Shown piece by piece: positions 29,854-39,796 of a DNA stretch of 64,000 nt. A model generated the notes under the pieces. That model was not told where the DNA came from and did no database searches. It worked only from the letters and a program-made list of their open reading frames with translations. A program made the translations under genes and the position numbers. Where the stretch lies: the NCBI GenBank assembly GCA_963662175.1, contig OY759216.1, positions 55,197,087-55,261,086 on the forward strand, in the 5' to 3' direction. Position 1 is the stretch's first letter, and each line of letters opens with the position of its first letter. The stretch is from Aradus depressus. Taxonomy: Eukaryota > Arthropoda > Insecta > Hemiptera > Aradidae.

Positions 29854-30472
29854 AATAGAAATAAAAGACGTTGTCTTCCCACTGTTTTATTTATACCAGA
29901 ACCGGTTTTCGACGCAACAGCGTCATCATCAGTGGTTCATCTATCATAGAATAACAAAAATATACAAATAATAAAAAGTATAAATAATTCCTAAAGCAAG
30001 TTTTTATTTTATGTTTATTTTATAATAAAAAAAAATTGTATATATTTTATGACAACAATTATTTCTTTGGCTATATGATGAACAATTGTTATATTATGTA
30101 CAGACTTATTGTATTTATTAGAATGAATGGTAGATATTAGAATGAATGGTTTTTGCATGTTGAGAGAGTGAGTGAACCTGGCTACCCCCACCCCTTAGAG
30201 CTATGCCAGTTATCTTCCAACCGCTGTGCTGTGTGGGTGGGGTAAGTTAATTTATATAATTTTACTCTGTACCCTGATGCTTTAGGAATTATTTATACTT
30301 TTTATTATTTGTATATTTTTGTTATTCTATGATAGATGAACCACTGATGATGACGCTGTTGCGTCGAAAACCGGTTCTGGTATAAATAAAACAGTGGGAA
30401 GACAACGTCTTTTATTTCTATTAGAAATCTAGTCCCACAACATCTTTCTATCACATATGTAAGTAAACTTTT
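29854..30472. mobile_element. PLE-A foldback element, copy 2 (Penelope-like architecture)
   Basis: The left arm (29858-30000) and right arm (about 30260-30422) are inverted copies: TAGAAATAAAAGACGTTGTC, TTCCCACTGTTTTATTTATA, CCAGAACCGGTTTTCGACGC. A right-only tail (30423-30472) contains GAAATCTAGTCCCACAACAT and matches the tail of copy 1 at 1381-1418. The flanks GTAAACTATTT (29843-29853) and GTAAACTTTTT (30473-30483) form a 10/11 target duplication. Each arm has the CTGATGAT-GACGC-TGTT-GCGTC-GAAAA motif (30344-30369; minus strand 29907-29932). The centre includes CAACCGCTGTGCTGTG, shared with copy 1. Confidence 0.75.
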
Positions 30473-30529
30473 TACTTTTTAGTATAAGAAATTCAAAAAA
30501 ACCGGAAAAATTAAAATCCATTCATTATA

Positions 30530-31020
30530 ATTGGGTTCCAAGGTATAAACCTAATTGCACTGCACTACTAGCTGAGAAAGTGATGCAGCTGGAGTAGGTT
30601 CCCCCGAAGATGAGGCACAGTTTCCTAGAATCTATTAGTGAGTGGAGCCTTTGTTGGAACGGGTGTCGAATCGTTTGGAGCCCGGCTGGAGGGACATTGG
30701 ACAGTACAAAGGAGGAGGCCCGCAGGGGTTTCTGCCCAACAGAGGCTCCGGACAGTCGGCTCAAAGAGACCCGACCAGGGGTGTATCTACCAGGCTCCCC
30801 TCTCATCCACTCTCAATATAGTGCCTCATATCGATTCTCATATTTTCGATTAACATTAAAATTTAATGTAAGCATATATTTAATATATGCATATATTTAA
30901 TCTAAGCACATATTTAATATATGCTTAGAAGCAAGGTCGCACAAGGGTGAAGGCGCGGGTGAAGATACGCCCCCAACTAAGATCGTACTTCAGAAATTTG
31001 TCAGCTATGGGTAAGAAATT
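30530..31020. other. GC-richer segment, unassigned
   Basis: 30540-30830 is GC-richer than its surroundings and open in several frames on both strands (71-96 codons), but I recognise none of the translations. It could be the UTR of an unknown retroelement. From 30840 a short A/T repeat (ATATTTAATATATGCATA-like) follows. Confidence 0.3.
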
Positions 31021-31028
31021 TTGAGAGT

Positions 31029-31640
31029 TTGAAACATTGCAATGTTCCTAGTAGATTATTGTGGGACAATCAACACAAAGAAGAAGGAAGAAGGATTGTG
31101 CTTCAGTGGATCCCCGGACACGTAGGCCTTCAGGGCAACGAACTGGCAGACTCCGCTGCCAAAGAAGCTGCAACAGATGTCGGTGAACATGCTCAAATAC
31201 AGCTACCTCCACGAGATGCAAGACGCTGTTTAAGGAAGGTTGTTATGCAGAACTGGCAACAAGCATACGTTGAAGAATCTACGTCAAAAGGAAGAGAGCA
31301 CTATGCTGTTCAAAAGACGGTAGATCTAAAACCATGGTTCCAGGACATGGGCTTGCGTCGTCGGGAGGTAGTTCAGTTGAGCAGGCTTCGGACGAACCAC
31401 GGGCGTGTCAACAGAAACCTCCATATCATCAAGGTGAGTAATAGTTCTCAGTGCGACCGGTGCGGCAGCACAGAGGATATGGACCATGTGATAATGAGGT
31501 GTCTGAAGTACGAGGAGACGAGACGAAAGTATCCAGATCTCAACCGGACGGACACCCTGCAGGTTTGGCTGAAGAACCCCGTCAAAGACAAATATAAAAA
31601 ACTAACAGACTTTCTTCAGCACATTGAAATAGTAATTTAG
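31029..31640 (+). CDS. 5'-truncated LINE ORF2: RNase H C-terminus and Cys/His finger, intact frame
   Basis: The open frame gives the last part of RNase H (IVLQWIPGHVGLQGNELADS, with the conserved His and the last catalytic Asp). It continues through VVQLSRLRTNHGRVNRNLH to the C-terminal CDRC...DHVIMRC finger and a normal stop at 31640, followed by an AATAAA overlapping a 24-base poly(A) (31664-31687). No stops or frameshifts in ~190 codons mean a recent copy. The 5' boundary lies at about 31030-31085; the first codons may be flanking DNA. It is a different family from the 18067-23784 LINE, and I could not define the target duplication. Confidence 0.85.
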   Translation: MKHCNVPSRLLWDNQHKEEGRRIVLQWIPGHVGLQGNELADSAAKEAATDVGEHAQIQLPPRDARRCLRKVVMQNWQQAYVEESTSKGREHYAVQKTVDLKPWFQDMGLRRREVVQLSRLRTNHGRVNRNLHIIKVSNSSQCDRCGSTEDMDHVIMRCLKYEETRRKYPDLNRTDTLQVWLKNPVKDKYKKLTDFLQHIEIVI

Positions 31641-31687
31641 CTTGTAATTGAGCTGTTGTCAATAAAAAAAAAAAAAAAAAAAAAAAA

Positions 31688-31950
31688 GTTGTACTTCCCC
31701 ACCTCGAAATGTTTGTTATTAACCTCCCTCTAAAACCTCCTCTCCAAAAAAACAAAAAAACAATGGACTTATATCTCATTTCACATATAAATTTCACATC
31801 GATATATTTATTTATTCGGTAGTTATTAAGATTTTGAAGATAAGTCCTACCTTTTTAACCCCTTTAAGTCGATTCGTCTGAAAATTAATAGTTGTATTCC
31901 TTTTATGGGCTTCTGATTCCACATTCAACAACTGGAATAACCGGTTACAT
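31688..31950 (-). repeat. AHR repeat, minus orientation
   Basis: It begins directly after the LINE poly(A) with GTTGTACTTCCCCACCTCGA (reversed 3' end). CACATCGATATATTTATT, GGTAGTTATTAAG and CCGGTTACATAACTT follow. The LINE therefore inserted at or near the AHR 3' end. Confidence 0.65.
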
Positions 31951-32254
31951 AACTTAATCCTTTTCTAATTAATTAATGAAATAGTTCACAGTTGCGGGAT
32001 CGAATCTTCAAGTATAAGTGCAATAAGTTCACACAGTGTCTGTGTAGTGTGAAGATGTTGGTTGTTAGTGCGGCTGTTGCAACAGTGTCCAATTAGACAC
32101 ACGGAATGCATTATGTAATTGCATATCATTCAGTGCTCTCATTGAGAAATATAAGGACAACCCCATCCTTTTATTGGGGTATAATTTAGATGTCTCTGAA
32201 GCGAACTCTGTGGCCTTAAATCAACAAATCTTACTGTTTATTAATTGTACTAAT

Positions 32255-32800
32255 ACATGTTACTTCCCTAGCTATATGAGGTATAGAAGAAGTTATTTAA
32301 TCGGTCAAAAATTCGATGCCCAGTTTTCAACGGAATTTCATATTTTCCAACCCCCTGAATCCAAAAATGAGAAAATAAATGTCTGTGAACACGAATAATT
32401 CCCGTTAGAATGACTATATCCACACGAAATTTTATATATGAGTCCAATACTCCATAACACACTTATTGATTTTCATTGGCCAAAGAAAACAAGGGGGGGG
32501 GGGGGGGGGGTTAAGGGGGACTTAACACAAAAACTATAATAACTCCCGATAGGAATGAATAATCGACACGAAATGTTATATTTGAATTCAAAACCACACA
32601 AAGACGACCCTGTTAAACTTCAGGTGAATCGGCCGAAGGAAACGGGGGCTTATCTCAAAATGTCCAATAACTGCCGATGTAATGAATGTATTGGCACGAA
32701 ATTTAGTATCAGGATCCATATACCACTGTGCACGTCACATATTGAATTTTAGCCCAAACGGTAATTGGATTTGGAGAGAAAGCAAAGTGTTTTTTTTTTT
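32255..32800 (+). repeat. AHR repeat, nearly full length
   Basis: 5' hairpin (TTACTTCCCTAGCTATATGA ... AGAAGAAGTTATTTAATCGG), GTTTTCAACGGAATTTCA, then subrepeats with CTAATAACT-like words and CGGCCGAAGGAAACGGGGG. A poly-G run (32493-32510) sits where other copies have a short G-rich tract. The 3' end is lost after CCCAAACGG. Confidence 0.8.
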
Positions 32801-33125
32801 TAGATTTGTCCACCGCCCTCAAACTTCGGCACCCCTTGGAGCACAGAGGTAAGATGGGAAGTTCATTAACTGCAGGATGTAAAATGCAAGTGGTAGATAT
32901 CTCTAACTGAACTAAATCGAGATGAGGAGGTCCGTTAGGTGGACATCCTGTACAAACATCGTATCACTTCACGTCTATTGGAGAACCGTTAACCAATAAA
33001 TGATGACAAATCACCGCCAGTAAACTTCCCCAGATCAATGTACTTGCAATAAACTAACTTCTGCTTTCTCTGCCACGAAGTCAATATCAATTGCCTTACG
33101 CATAGACACTTGAATTTACGTATAC
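32801..33125. other. No recognised feature
   Basis: Mixed-composition sequence between two AHR copies. No frame or repeat was recognised. Confidence 0.3.
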
Positions 33126-33385
33126 ATTTTTTACTGAAATTTTCATTTCACTGGAAGTTATTAATTGTGGGTTTTGATGTTGGTTCTTTCTCTAATCTTT
33201 TATTTTCCTTCCGATAGATTTGGCTGAAAGTGAATACACATCTTACTCAAGGCCTTCTGAATGTAAACATTCGAGTGGATACGTTCATATCATCGGGAGT
33301 TGTTAAGGTTTTGAAGTTAAGTCCACTCTAATTCCTTCTTCCTTTTGACCGATTTAAATGTTTGCTAGATGTCGTCTTTATAGAG
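33126..33385 (-). repeat. AHR subrepeats, minus orientation, interrupted by tSINE
   Basis: It contains GGATACGTTCATATCATCGG, GAAGTTAAGTCC and ATGTCGTCTTTATAGAG. The last 14 bases are the target duplication of the SINE at 33386-33728; the repeat resumes at 33729 with TCGTCTTTATAGAGCTTTGA. Confidence 0.7.
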
Positions 33386-33728
33386 GTTAGGTTAGGTTAG
33401 GTTTTATGATTCATGCCCGGGCTTTAACAACGAGGTCATATCTCCTACTACCAGAGCGCTCTATCGTCACTCTGGTGGACATGAGCCCGACTCTACTGTG
33501 GGAGTCCTAAATTTTGCCTACCCTAAGTTTTTTTATTCACCTAGGGTAGGGGTCTTTAACGAGTACCTGACATCGTACACCATCGCTTAACGTCCCATCC
33601 GAAGGACGGCGTGCTTAAGTTTATTTTACCTCCCAGATAAAATAAACTAAGGGCCTCGGTCGGGTTACGAACCCATGACCTTGAGCTCAGAAGTCAAGCA
33701 CGCATACCACTGAGCTACCGGCGCCCTC
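33386..33728 (-). repeat. tSINE, full length with 14-bp target duplication
   Basis: A 343-bp SINE between exact TCGTCTTTATAGAG copies (33372-33385, 33729-33742). On the minus strand: tRNA-like head (GGCGCCGGTAGCTCAGTGGT, a good A box), a B box region (plus strand GGGTTACGAACCC, one base off the consensus), the body, and a 3' tail which on the plus strand reads GTTAGGTTAGGTTAGG. Transcription would be by RNA polymerase III; mobilisation depends on a LINE in trans. Confidence 0.92.
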
Positions 33729-33742
33729 TCGTCTTTATAGAG

Positions 33743-34096
33743 CTTTGAATTAAAAAATAAAATTTCATGTCGATACATCAATATGTGTATCCAGAATCCT
33801 ATGAGGACGACAACAATAAGGACCATAAAGAACAAGCAGGTTCTCGGATGTGTGTTTCGCCTCTTTGCACCCTAAATCAGAGAAAATTACTGGGCCGTGT
33901 ATTATGACTCTACAAAGGTGGCATTTGTAACTAAGTGCGGCCCTTGAGGTCTATACGGCAAACTTCCCAGCATGCTATCAATATCATTAATAATAATATC
34001 ACAAAAGTAGCCATTTTATTCAGAACATAATTATTTATTAATTTTATTGAATTTAATCTATACATAGATTTTTAATTGATATGAAAATGCACATAG
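33743..34096. other. AHR remnant, then unassigned AT-rich sequence
   Basis: The first ~60 bases (AAAATTTCATGTCGATACAT) continue the AHR copy interrupted by the SINE. The remainder shows nothing recognisable. Confidence 0.4.
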
Positions 34097-34360
34097 GTCA
34101 CATAGCCTATTTTTTTAATTTTGCTTTTAAAACTACTACATGTAAAATTTCATGACAATCCGATAATCGGTTAATGAGATTGAACTATTTTTATGTTCAA
34201 CGTCCACTCAGTCCCCTCTCCCGTTGAGAATTTTGAGACGTCACATACCCTTTTTTTCAATTTGGCTTTAAGAATACTCCATGTTAAATTTCATTACAAT
34301 CCGATTATCCGTTAATGTGTTAGCACAATTTTTATGCTTAGCCCCCCCCCCATTGCTTGC
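34097..34360 (+). repeat. Diverged tandem duplication, period about 145 bp
   Basis: Two successive copies share CACATA, CCTATTTTTT-like, CTTTAARAMTACTMCATGT, AAATTTCATGACAATCCGAT against AAATTTCATTACAATCCGAT, and CGGTTAATG against CCGTTAATG. The duplication is old. Confidence 0.6.
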
Positions 34361-34505
34361 CATTGTTAAGAATTTGGAGAAACGATCGCTTGGTTTTGGA
34401 CGGAGAGCGACAACTAAATTGATTAATTCGCGCTGACAAGTCCATTGCTGCTCGGAAAACATGAAATTCAGGTGAAAACTCTACATCGAATTTCTGATCG
34501 ATTAC

Positions 34506-34725
34506 ATAACCTAACTTCCTTCGGATGGGACGCTAAGCGATGGTCCCGAGCCTGTAAGATGTCAGGTAAAGACTCCTACCCTAGACTCGGTAAAGACTCC
34601 TACCCTAGGTGAATAAAAATTTAGGATAGGCAAAAGAAGGCTCATTTTCATCTGAGTGACGAAAGAGCGCGGTAGTAGGCGATATGACCTCATAGTTAAA
34701 GCCTGGGCTTGAGTCATAATAACTC
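34506..34725 (+). repeat. tSINE 3' part with small internal duplication
   Basis: It runs CCTTCGGATGGGACGCTAAG, CCCGAGCCTGTAAGATGTCA, CGATATGACCTCATAGTTAA and GAGTCATAATAACTC. AGACTCCTACCCTAG occurs twice within 30 bp. The tRNA head is missing. Confidence 0.75.
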
Positions 34726-34982
34726 ACTAAATACATAATAAAACTAAAATATATTTGTAGCGTAGTAATAAACTACTCTTAATTACTTTTAGTAACGACA
34801 ATATTATTAGTATAGCTTTTCATTTAATGAGTAATTGAACATTTGATCTAGTTTTAATTTCTGTTTATTAGATACAGAAGAGAAAGTCGAGCAAGTATGT
34901 TGCGACATAGGACTTCAACTGAAGATGTCATCCTAAATACATTAGTGACAAGATAATGACACTAGTGTTATAATTACCTAAT

Positions 34983-35310
34983 GTTGTACGTTATATGGTA
35001 TAGGAGAAGTTATGTAACCTGTCAATATTAAGGATCTTGAGCTCAGAAGGCAAGCACACTAACACTGAGCTACAGGCGTCCTAAATAAGAATGAGTGTCT
35101 GTCTATCTGTGAACATGACAACCTGTCATAGAATTAATAAATTTACACAGAAGTCCGTAATGAGGACAAAGAAAATTGGTTAAGTACTGAATGCTAGGAA
35201 CTAAGTCATGACGTATCGTACACGTATTCAAATTTAGTTCAGAGGGAGAACAAAAACTGAGTCGTTTAATTCCCGATGGGGAAGTAGAATGACCATGATT
35301 CACCCAAGAA
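34983..35310 (+). repeat. AHR repeat carrying a tSINE head fragment
   Basis: AHR starts with GTATAGGAGAAGTTATGTAA and resumes at about 35090 with GTCTGTGAACATGACAAC. It ends at GATGGGGAAGTAGAATGACC and CACCCAAGAATTATTTTTA. Between them 35031-35083 is a minus-orientation tSINE head (ATCTTGAGCTCAGAAGGCAA, GAGCTACAGGCG). Confidence 0.65.
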
Positions 35311-35334
35311 TTATTTTTACACAAATATTTATCT

Positions 35335-35760
35335 GTTTTTTTTTTTTTTTTTATTATTTTCATTGATTGTTAATCATTTGTTCGTTCTTTATAGTTATCT
35401 GTATTTGTAAGGAAATATAATTTTGATCTCAATTATGTTATTCATTTTATGATCTGAATTTAAAGTTATTTTTATTAACTTGCCAGCATGAAGGGAAGTT
35501 ATTGTAATGGGTCCGAAAATCTAAATCAAAATTTTCATCATATTTTTATGTTTCAAGGTCATTACAGTGTTTTTACACTATTTTTCGAAAGAAGAATGTG
35601 TATGTATATGAATAATATAAGAAAACGCGATGGGGGGGGGGGGGGGGGGGGACTCCCAGGAAGAGAGCCCGCAATTTCCGTGATTAGCGCTGCAGACTTT
35701 TAGTTATTAATTTGGGAGACTCGGACCTCTAGAAGCTCCCCCTGAGGTAACCACTGACTG
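35335..35760. other. No recognised gene
   Basis: T-run at 35337-35352 and poly-G at 35632-35650. No repeat family or protein-like frame was recognised. Confidence 0.3.
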
Positions 35761-35765
35761 TAATA

Positions 35766-35938
35766 CTTAAGTTGACTTTACATGAGCAGCAAAAATGCAA
35801 AGCGCAGCAGCAGCAAATGCACGCTGTGGTTTCCGTGCTTTTAGAGTTAAATTACTCATATCCAATAGCGTGCATTTACTCCTGCTGCGCTTTGCATTTT
35901 TACTGCGGATGTAAAATCAGCTTTAAGAGTATAAAGTA
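35766..35938. mobile_element. Short palindromic element (MITE-like), ~60-bp inverted arms
   Basis: The left arm (about 35766-35828: AAAAATGCAAAGCGCAGCAG, GCAAATGCACGCT) is mirrored by the right arm (about 35868-35938: AGCGTGCATTTACTCC, TGCTGCGCTTTGCATTTTTA) around a ~40-bp loop. Few mismatches. No ORF. Confidence 0.7.
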
Positions 35939-36700
35939 TAACATAAATGAAGATTTTGATTGAGGAAATGAAATTATCGAATTCATATATATTTAAATAA
36001 ATGTAATATGACTTGTTTTGTACATGTACATTTATGTAACAGCTGATTGCTATTTGCCTATTAATTGGTAATTTCAAGATCCTATTGGTAACTTGTAAGC
36101 CATTTTTAATCCATTTTAAATAAAAACTATTTTTTTTTTAGTTTATTTAATTTTTATCATGGTTTTTTGCTCTGGCCAGGGGGGGGGGGCACGTGTTCCC
36201 CCCCTGGCTACGCCCATGCTCCAGGGACTCATATTTTATTTTTTTCACTATTTATTTAGTTGTTTTTTGCTGCCCCCCGATCCCAGAATAAAGTAGTTAG
36301 TTCATTTGATTAGTTATGAACCGATGAAGTGTTAAATAAACCAAATCATATCGGTTAAGTTTTAAGGATTTACTACTACCTATGCAATATTCGAATGTGT
36401 GAATCTTCGAGAGATAGGTAGGTGATAGTCGGACGATGAGAAATTCGCTGAGCTGACCCCACATCGAACCCAAGTTTCTCTCTCTTAGACCTTCTGATCT
36501 TAAGTCAAAGTCGACCCCAATCTATTGTAATTACATTATTCAGTATTGCGTTTTCACCACATTAATGTTGTGTCGTTCAGAATTTTTTAAACTTCACCTT
36601 CAGTAACCTGAAGACTCTTTGTGAATCTCTGTTGGTAGTCACCGGTACGTATGGTAAGTACATAGAATCGAATTGTAGAAGTTAGTTGCTACTAATAGCG
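35939..36700. other. No recognised gene
   Basis: AT-rich with a poly-G/poly-C patch at 36180-36210. An inverted word pair at 36178-36206 (GGGGGGGGGGCACGTG, CCCCCCTGGC) is low complexity. Nothing is assignable. Confidence 0.3.
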
Positions 36701-36714
36701 AACTGCACATAATC

Positions 36715-36790
36715 ACCAAAGCGACGAAAGCGAGCAGTAATAGCAGGCGATATGACCTCGAAAGTTAAAAGGCCAGGCATGAGTCGATGA
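36715..36790 (+). repeat. tSINE 3' end fragment
   Basis: It shows ACCAAAGCGACGAAAG, GGCGATATGACCTCGAAAG and GGCATGAGTC. It abuts the 3' end of a minus-orientation AHR copy. Confidence 0.65.
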
Positions 36791-37065
36791 ATCACTGGCA
36801 AAGTACTTCCCCACAACGAATTAATCAATTAACTTTTCCCTCCCTCTCCAAAACCGGTCGACCGTTTGCAATAATATTCTACAATTGGCTTCTAAATCCT
36901 CAAACTAAACTTTGGTGTTGTTAAATTCATTACATCGATAGGGTCTTTGAAATTGAGCCCCTCCCCTGACCCTCCCTTCCCTTCAGGCGATATGGCTCAA
37001 ATTTGACAGGTTATATCCTCATTGGCTTTTGATTTTAAATATGAAATTTCATGTCGAAATTACCA
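36785..37065 (-). repeat. AHR repeat, 3' half, minus orientation
   Basis: It begins GATGAATCACTGGCAAAGTA, CTTCCCCACAACGAATTAAT (reversed 3' end). ACCGGTCGACCGTTTG, CATTACATCGATAGGG and ATTTCATGTCGAAATTA follow. Confidence 0.75.
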
Positions 37066-37069
37066 GCAC

Positions 37070-37605
37070 TCCCGAAATATTTTTGCTACAGTAGCAGGTC
37101 TCTCGGCCAGCGCCACCGCCTCAGTCTCCGGGGGGGGGGGGGGGGGGGAGGGATTATCTGGATGGGAATGGGATGACAAAAACAAAGCAAGCACTTAGAA
37201 TCGAATTGGAGAAGTTAACTAGAGACAAGAAATCTTAAATGAGAGAATATTCTGTGGGCAAGATTGATTTTGAGCCGATGGATGAGATTAGAAATAATTC
37301 GAGCATTGCATTGTGGGTACTTGGATGACATTTTCCTTTAAGCCTACTCTCAAGTCCATTACACCAATACAAAGGCTTGTCTAGAGACAGCGGAGCAGTG
37401 AGTTAGTGGAGCCAAACAAAGCAATTAAACAAACAAAACAATTAAACAAAGCCTTCACGAGAGCAAAAGAAAGCCAGCTTTGTTCAGTAATAAACGTACT
37501 TCCTCAGAGGAATTGTCAATGCTCCCTTATGTCGTAGCTACCTTCACAAAGACTAAACATAATCCGGCGGCCAACGAATTAATCCAATCCACGTCCCTAA
37601 CATAA
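37070..37605. other. Unassigned; possible Jockey-like scrap at 37500-37570
   Basis: Poly-G at 37132-37148. At 37500-37570 one frame reads LRGIVNAPLCRSYLHKD, similar to the I-xNAP-x-HKDL segment of Jockey-type ORF2 C-termini, but it is too short to bound. The rest shows nothing. Confidence 0.35.
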
Positions 37606-37609
37606 CTGG

Positions 37610-37800
37610 AAACATTCTCACTTCCACAGCTGTACGGAGTATAGGGGATGTTATGCAATCCGCCAGAAATTCGATGTTGAATTTTCACCGAATTTCCTAA
37701 GTCAACTATTGATTTTTACGCTAAAGGTTTTGGAGAGCAAACACTTAATTGACTAATTCGTCTTAGGAGTACATTGCAAGAGATTCATAAACTTTTTCTT
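37610..37800 (+). repeat. AHR repeat, internally deleted
   Basis: The 5' end (CTTCCACAGCTGTACGGAGT ... GGGGATGTTATGCAATCCGC) joins directly to the 3' region (GTCAACTATTGATTTTTACG, GTACATTGCAAGAGATTCAT). Confidence 0.7.
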
Positions 37801-38230
37801 ACTGCAGCCTAGATAAGTACTATGTTCGTGCAGCAACGGAGGAAGAGCTAATTGGACTCGACCCCTCAATAGGGATCACGAAGGCGCATTGCAAAATAGT
37901 CCTGGAGAGGAATGGGGTTTGCGAAATGGAAACTCATCTTGGAGCGAACAACCGGGTGGTTGTCGACAGTCAAAAGAGTTGTTTAGAGAACCGGACAACA
38001 AGAGAAGAACAACTCTTGTTGACCAATTCTGGAGAACATTGAGAAAAGAGATCCGGTGACTAACAGGACATCACTCAGTAAGAAAACATCTGTTTATAGA
38101 GGATCATGTCTGCAGAAGATGTGCAGTGATGGACGACACCACGTTACCCATCCTAGGCGAAGGTTGTATTTCCCGCAATTTCAAATCGCTATTTCTGCCT
38201 CTCCAATTCGATAAAAAAAAAAAAAAAAAA
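37800..38230 (+). pseudogene. LINE 3' end (ORF2 C-terminus), decayed
   Basis: One frame gives VDQFWRTLRKEIR, a stop, then LTGHHSVRKHLFIEDHVCRR and CAVMDD. LTGH...HL followed by CRRC is typical of a LINE ORF2 end. At least one stop lies inside. It terminates in an 18-base poly(A) (38213-38230). Upstream (37800-38000) other frames suggest more ORF2 with frameshifts. Inserted next to the AHR 3' end. Confidence 0.7.
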
Positions 38231-38344
38231 CTATACCAATTTGTACAGAAGAGTTTATAAAATGTATGTTTATTCGAACGATTAAAATGAAAATAATCGT
38301 TATCAGTAAAAAAAAGAAAAAAAAAACTTCCGTAATTTTAGTTA

Positions 38345-38620
38345 TTAGTTATTATGACTCACACCCGGGCTTTAACTACGAGGTCTTATCACCCTACTAC
38401 CAGCGCGCTCTTTCGTCACTCTGGTGGACATGAGCCCGACTGTAGAGTGGGAGTCCTAAATTGTGCCTACCCTAAATTTTATTTACCTAGGGTAGGGATC
38501 TCTAACGAGTACCTGACATCGTACAGGCTCGGGACCATCGCTTAACGTCCCATCCGAAGGACGGCGTGCTTAAGTTTATTTTACCTCCCAGATAAATTAA
38601 AACTAAAGGCCTCGGCCAAA
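38345..38620 (-). repeat. tSINE copy lacking the head
   Basis: The plus strand reads GACTCACACCCGGGCTTTAA, CTACGAGGTCTTATC, GGTGGACATGAGCCCGACTG, GTACAGGCTCGGGACCATCG, CATCCGAAGGACGGCGTGC, then AGGCCTCGGCC, where it stops before the B box. Confidence 0.85.
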
Positions 38621-38629
38621 TTTAAACAT

Positions 38630-39455
38630 GTACTGCTTCACTAAAGGGACCAAGAGAAGGGACAAAATTTGATTTCTTGTGATACATGATATGAAAAAAG
38701 GTATATATCACGTACCTATCCAAAAGAATAAAATGTTGACGCTCCTGTGGGTACTTTTTGTGAAGCAGGTAAGTAAATTGAGGTAAATTTCAAACCCAAC
38801 TGTGGAAATATGTATATAATATATATGTGGAGGAGATCTCTGCAGAAAATGTGGAATCTCATCAAACTCATGAGTTGCCGTCTCTATGTCAGGTGGGTCT
38901 GTCCTTCCAACGATCTATAGGTGTCTGTTGAATGGACCATGTCCTTGTAGTTGGACCACAATCTCTACAGTTTCAAACTTTAAAAAATAACCTTCTTAGG
39001 TGCGAACTGGTGGCAATTCCGAAGCCAGTTACGAAGAAATTATTTCTGACAACTTTTCAAAACGGCTTAGCTATATTTTTTGGAGGGAAAAATTAAGAAG
39101 AATGCTGAAATGAGGACAGGAGTGGAGGAGGAGGGAGAAGTTTGAAGAGTCGGAGGATGCAGGTTATCTATCGAGGTCCACATTCCTGGCAGGGTGCGGT
39201 GTGTCTAACGGTACAATAAGGTCAGCCTCTCTCATTCCGCATCTTCCATCGTGACGCCTCCATAACCAGAGGTCTTCAGTCCCCCCCCCCCACTCCTCAC
39301 GATCTCCAACTAGCGAATGTATCTAGCGGCTACATAGCATGCGTTCAAAATATAGCAATCGAGGATCAAAGCTAGTTGTGGGCAGGAGCGTACCTTGGCT
39401 CATATCAAGAGAGGGGGGGGGGGGGGGGGGGGGGGTTACATCCGGGTCCTTTGGT
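38630..39455. other. No recognised gene
   Basis: Mixed composition; poly-C at 39280-39290 and poly-G at 39414-39435. No frame or repeat was recognised. Confidence 0.3.
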
Positions 39456-39457
39456 TT

Positions 39458-39560
39458 TTACTTCTCCAGCTAAACCACGATAACTCCAGAGAGAATCGAT
39501 AAATCGACATGGAATTGTATATGTGCATCCACAATCCCAAAAGGACTACTCAAACGTGTA
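39458..39560 (+). repeat. AHR 5' fragment
   Basis: It shows TTACTTCTCCAGCTAAACCA, CGATAACTCCAGAGAGAATC and GTGCATCCACAATCC. Much of the 5' block between the hairpin and CGATAACTCC is deleted. A minus-orientation AHR 3' end follows at about 39595-39670 (AATCACAGGAAATGTACTTC). Confidence 0.6.
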
Positions 39561-39666
39561 CAAGTACTATTTTAAATTCAGAGAGAGAAAAAATAGTGGT
39601 CGATAAATCACAGGAAATGTACTTCTCCAGCTTGGAATATTTGTGATTAACTGTTTTCACTCTCCC

Positions 39667-39796
39667 TCTAAACAGTTTGCCATCTATAAGTGTGAGCCAG
39701 TTTAGTTTGCCATCTGTCAGTGTGAGCCAGTTTAGTTTGCCATCTGTCAGTGTGAGCCAGTTTAGTTTGCCATGTGTCAGTGCGAGCCAGTTCATG
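39667..39796 (+). repeat. 30-bp tandem repeat, about 4 units
   Basis: The unit is TAGTTTGCCATCTGTCAG plus TGTGAGCCAGTT. The period is a multiple of 3, so the minus strand shows a repeated KLNWLTLTDG peptide; I see no other sign that it is coding. Confidence 0.85.

Noticed and set aside
33386..33404. A telomere or interstitial telomere array (TTAGG).
   Set aside because: Only three to four units, located exactly at the 3' end of a SINE within its target duplications.
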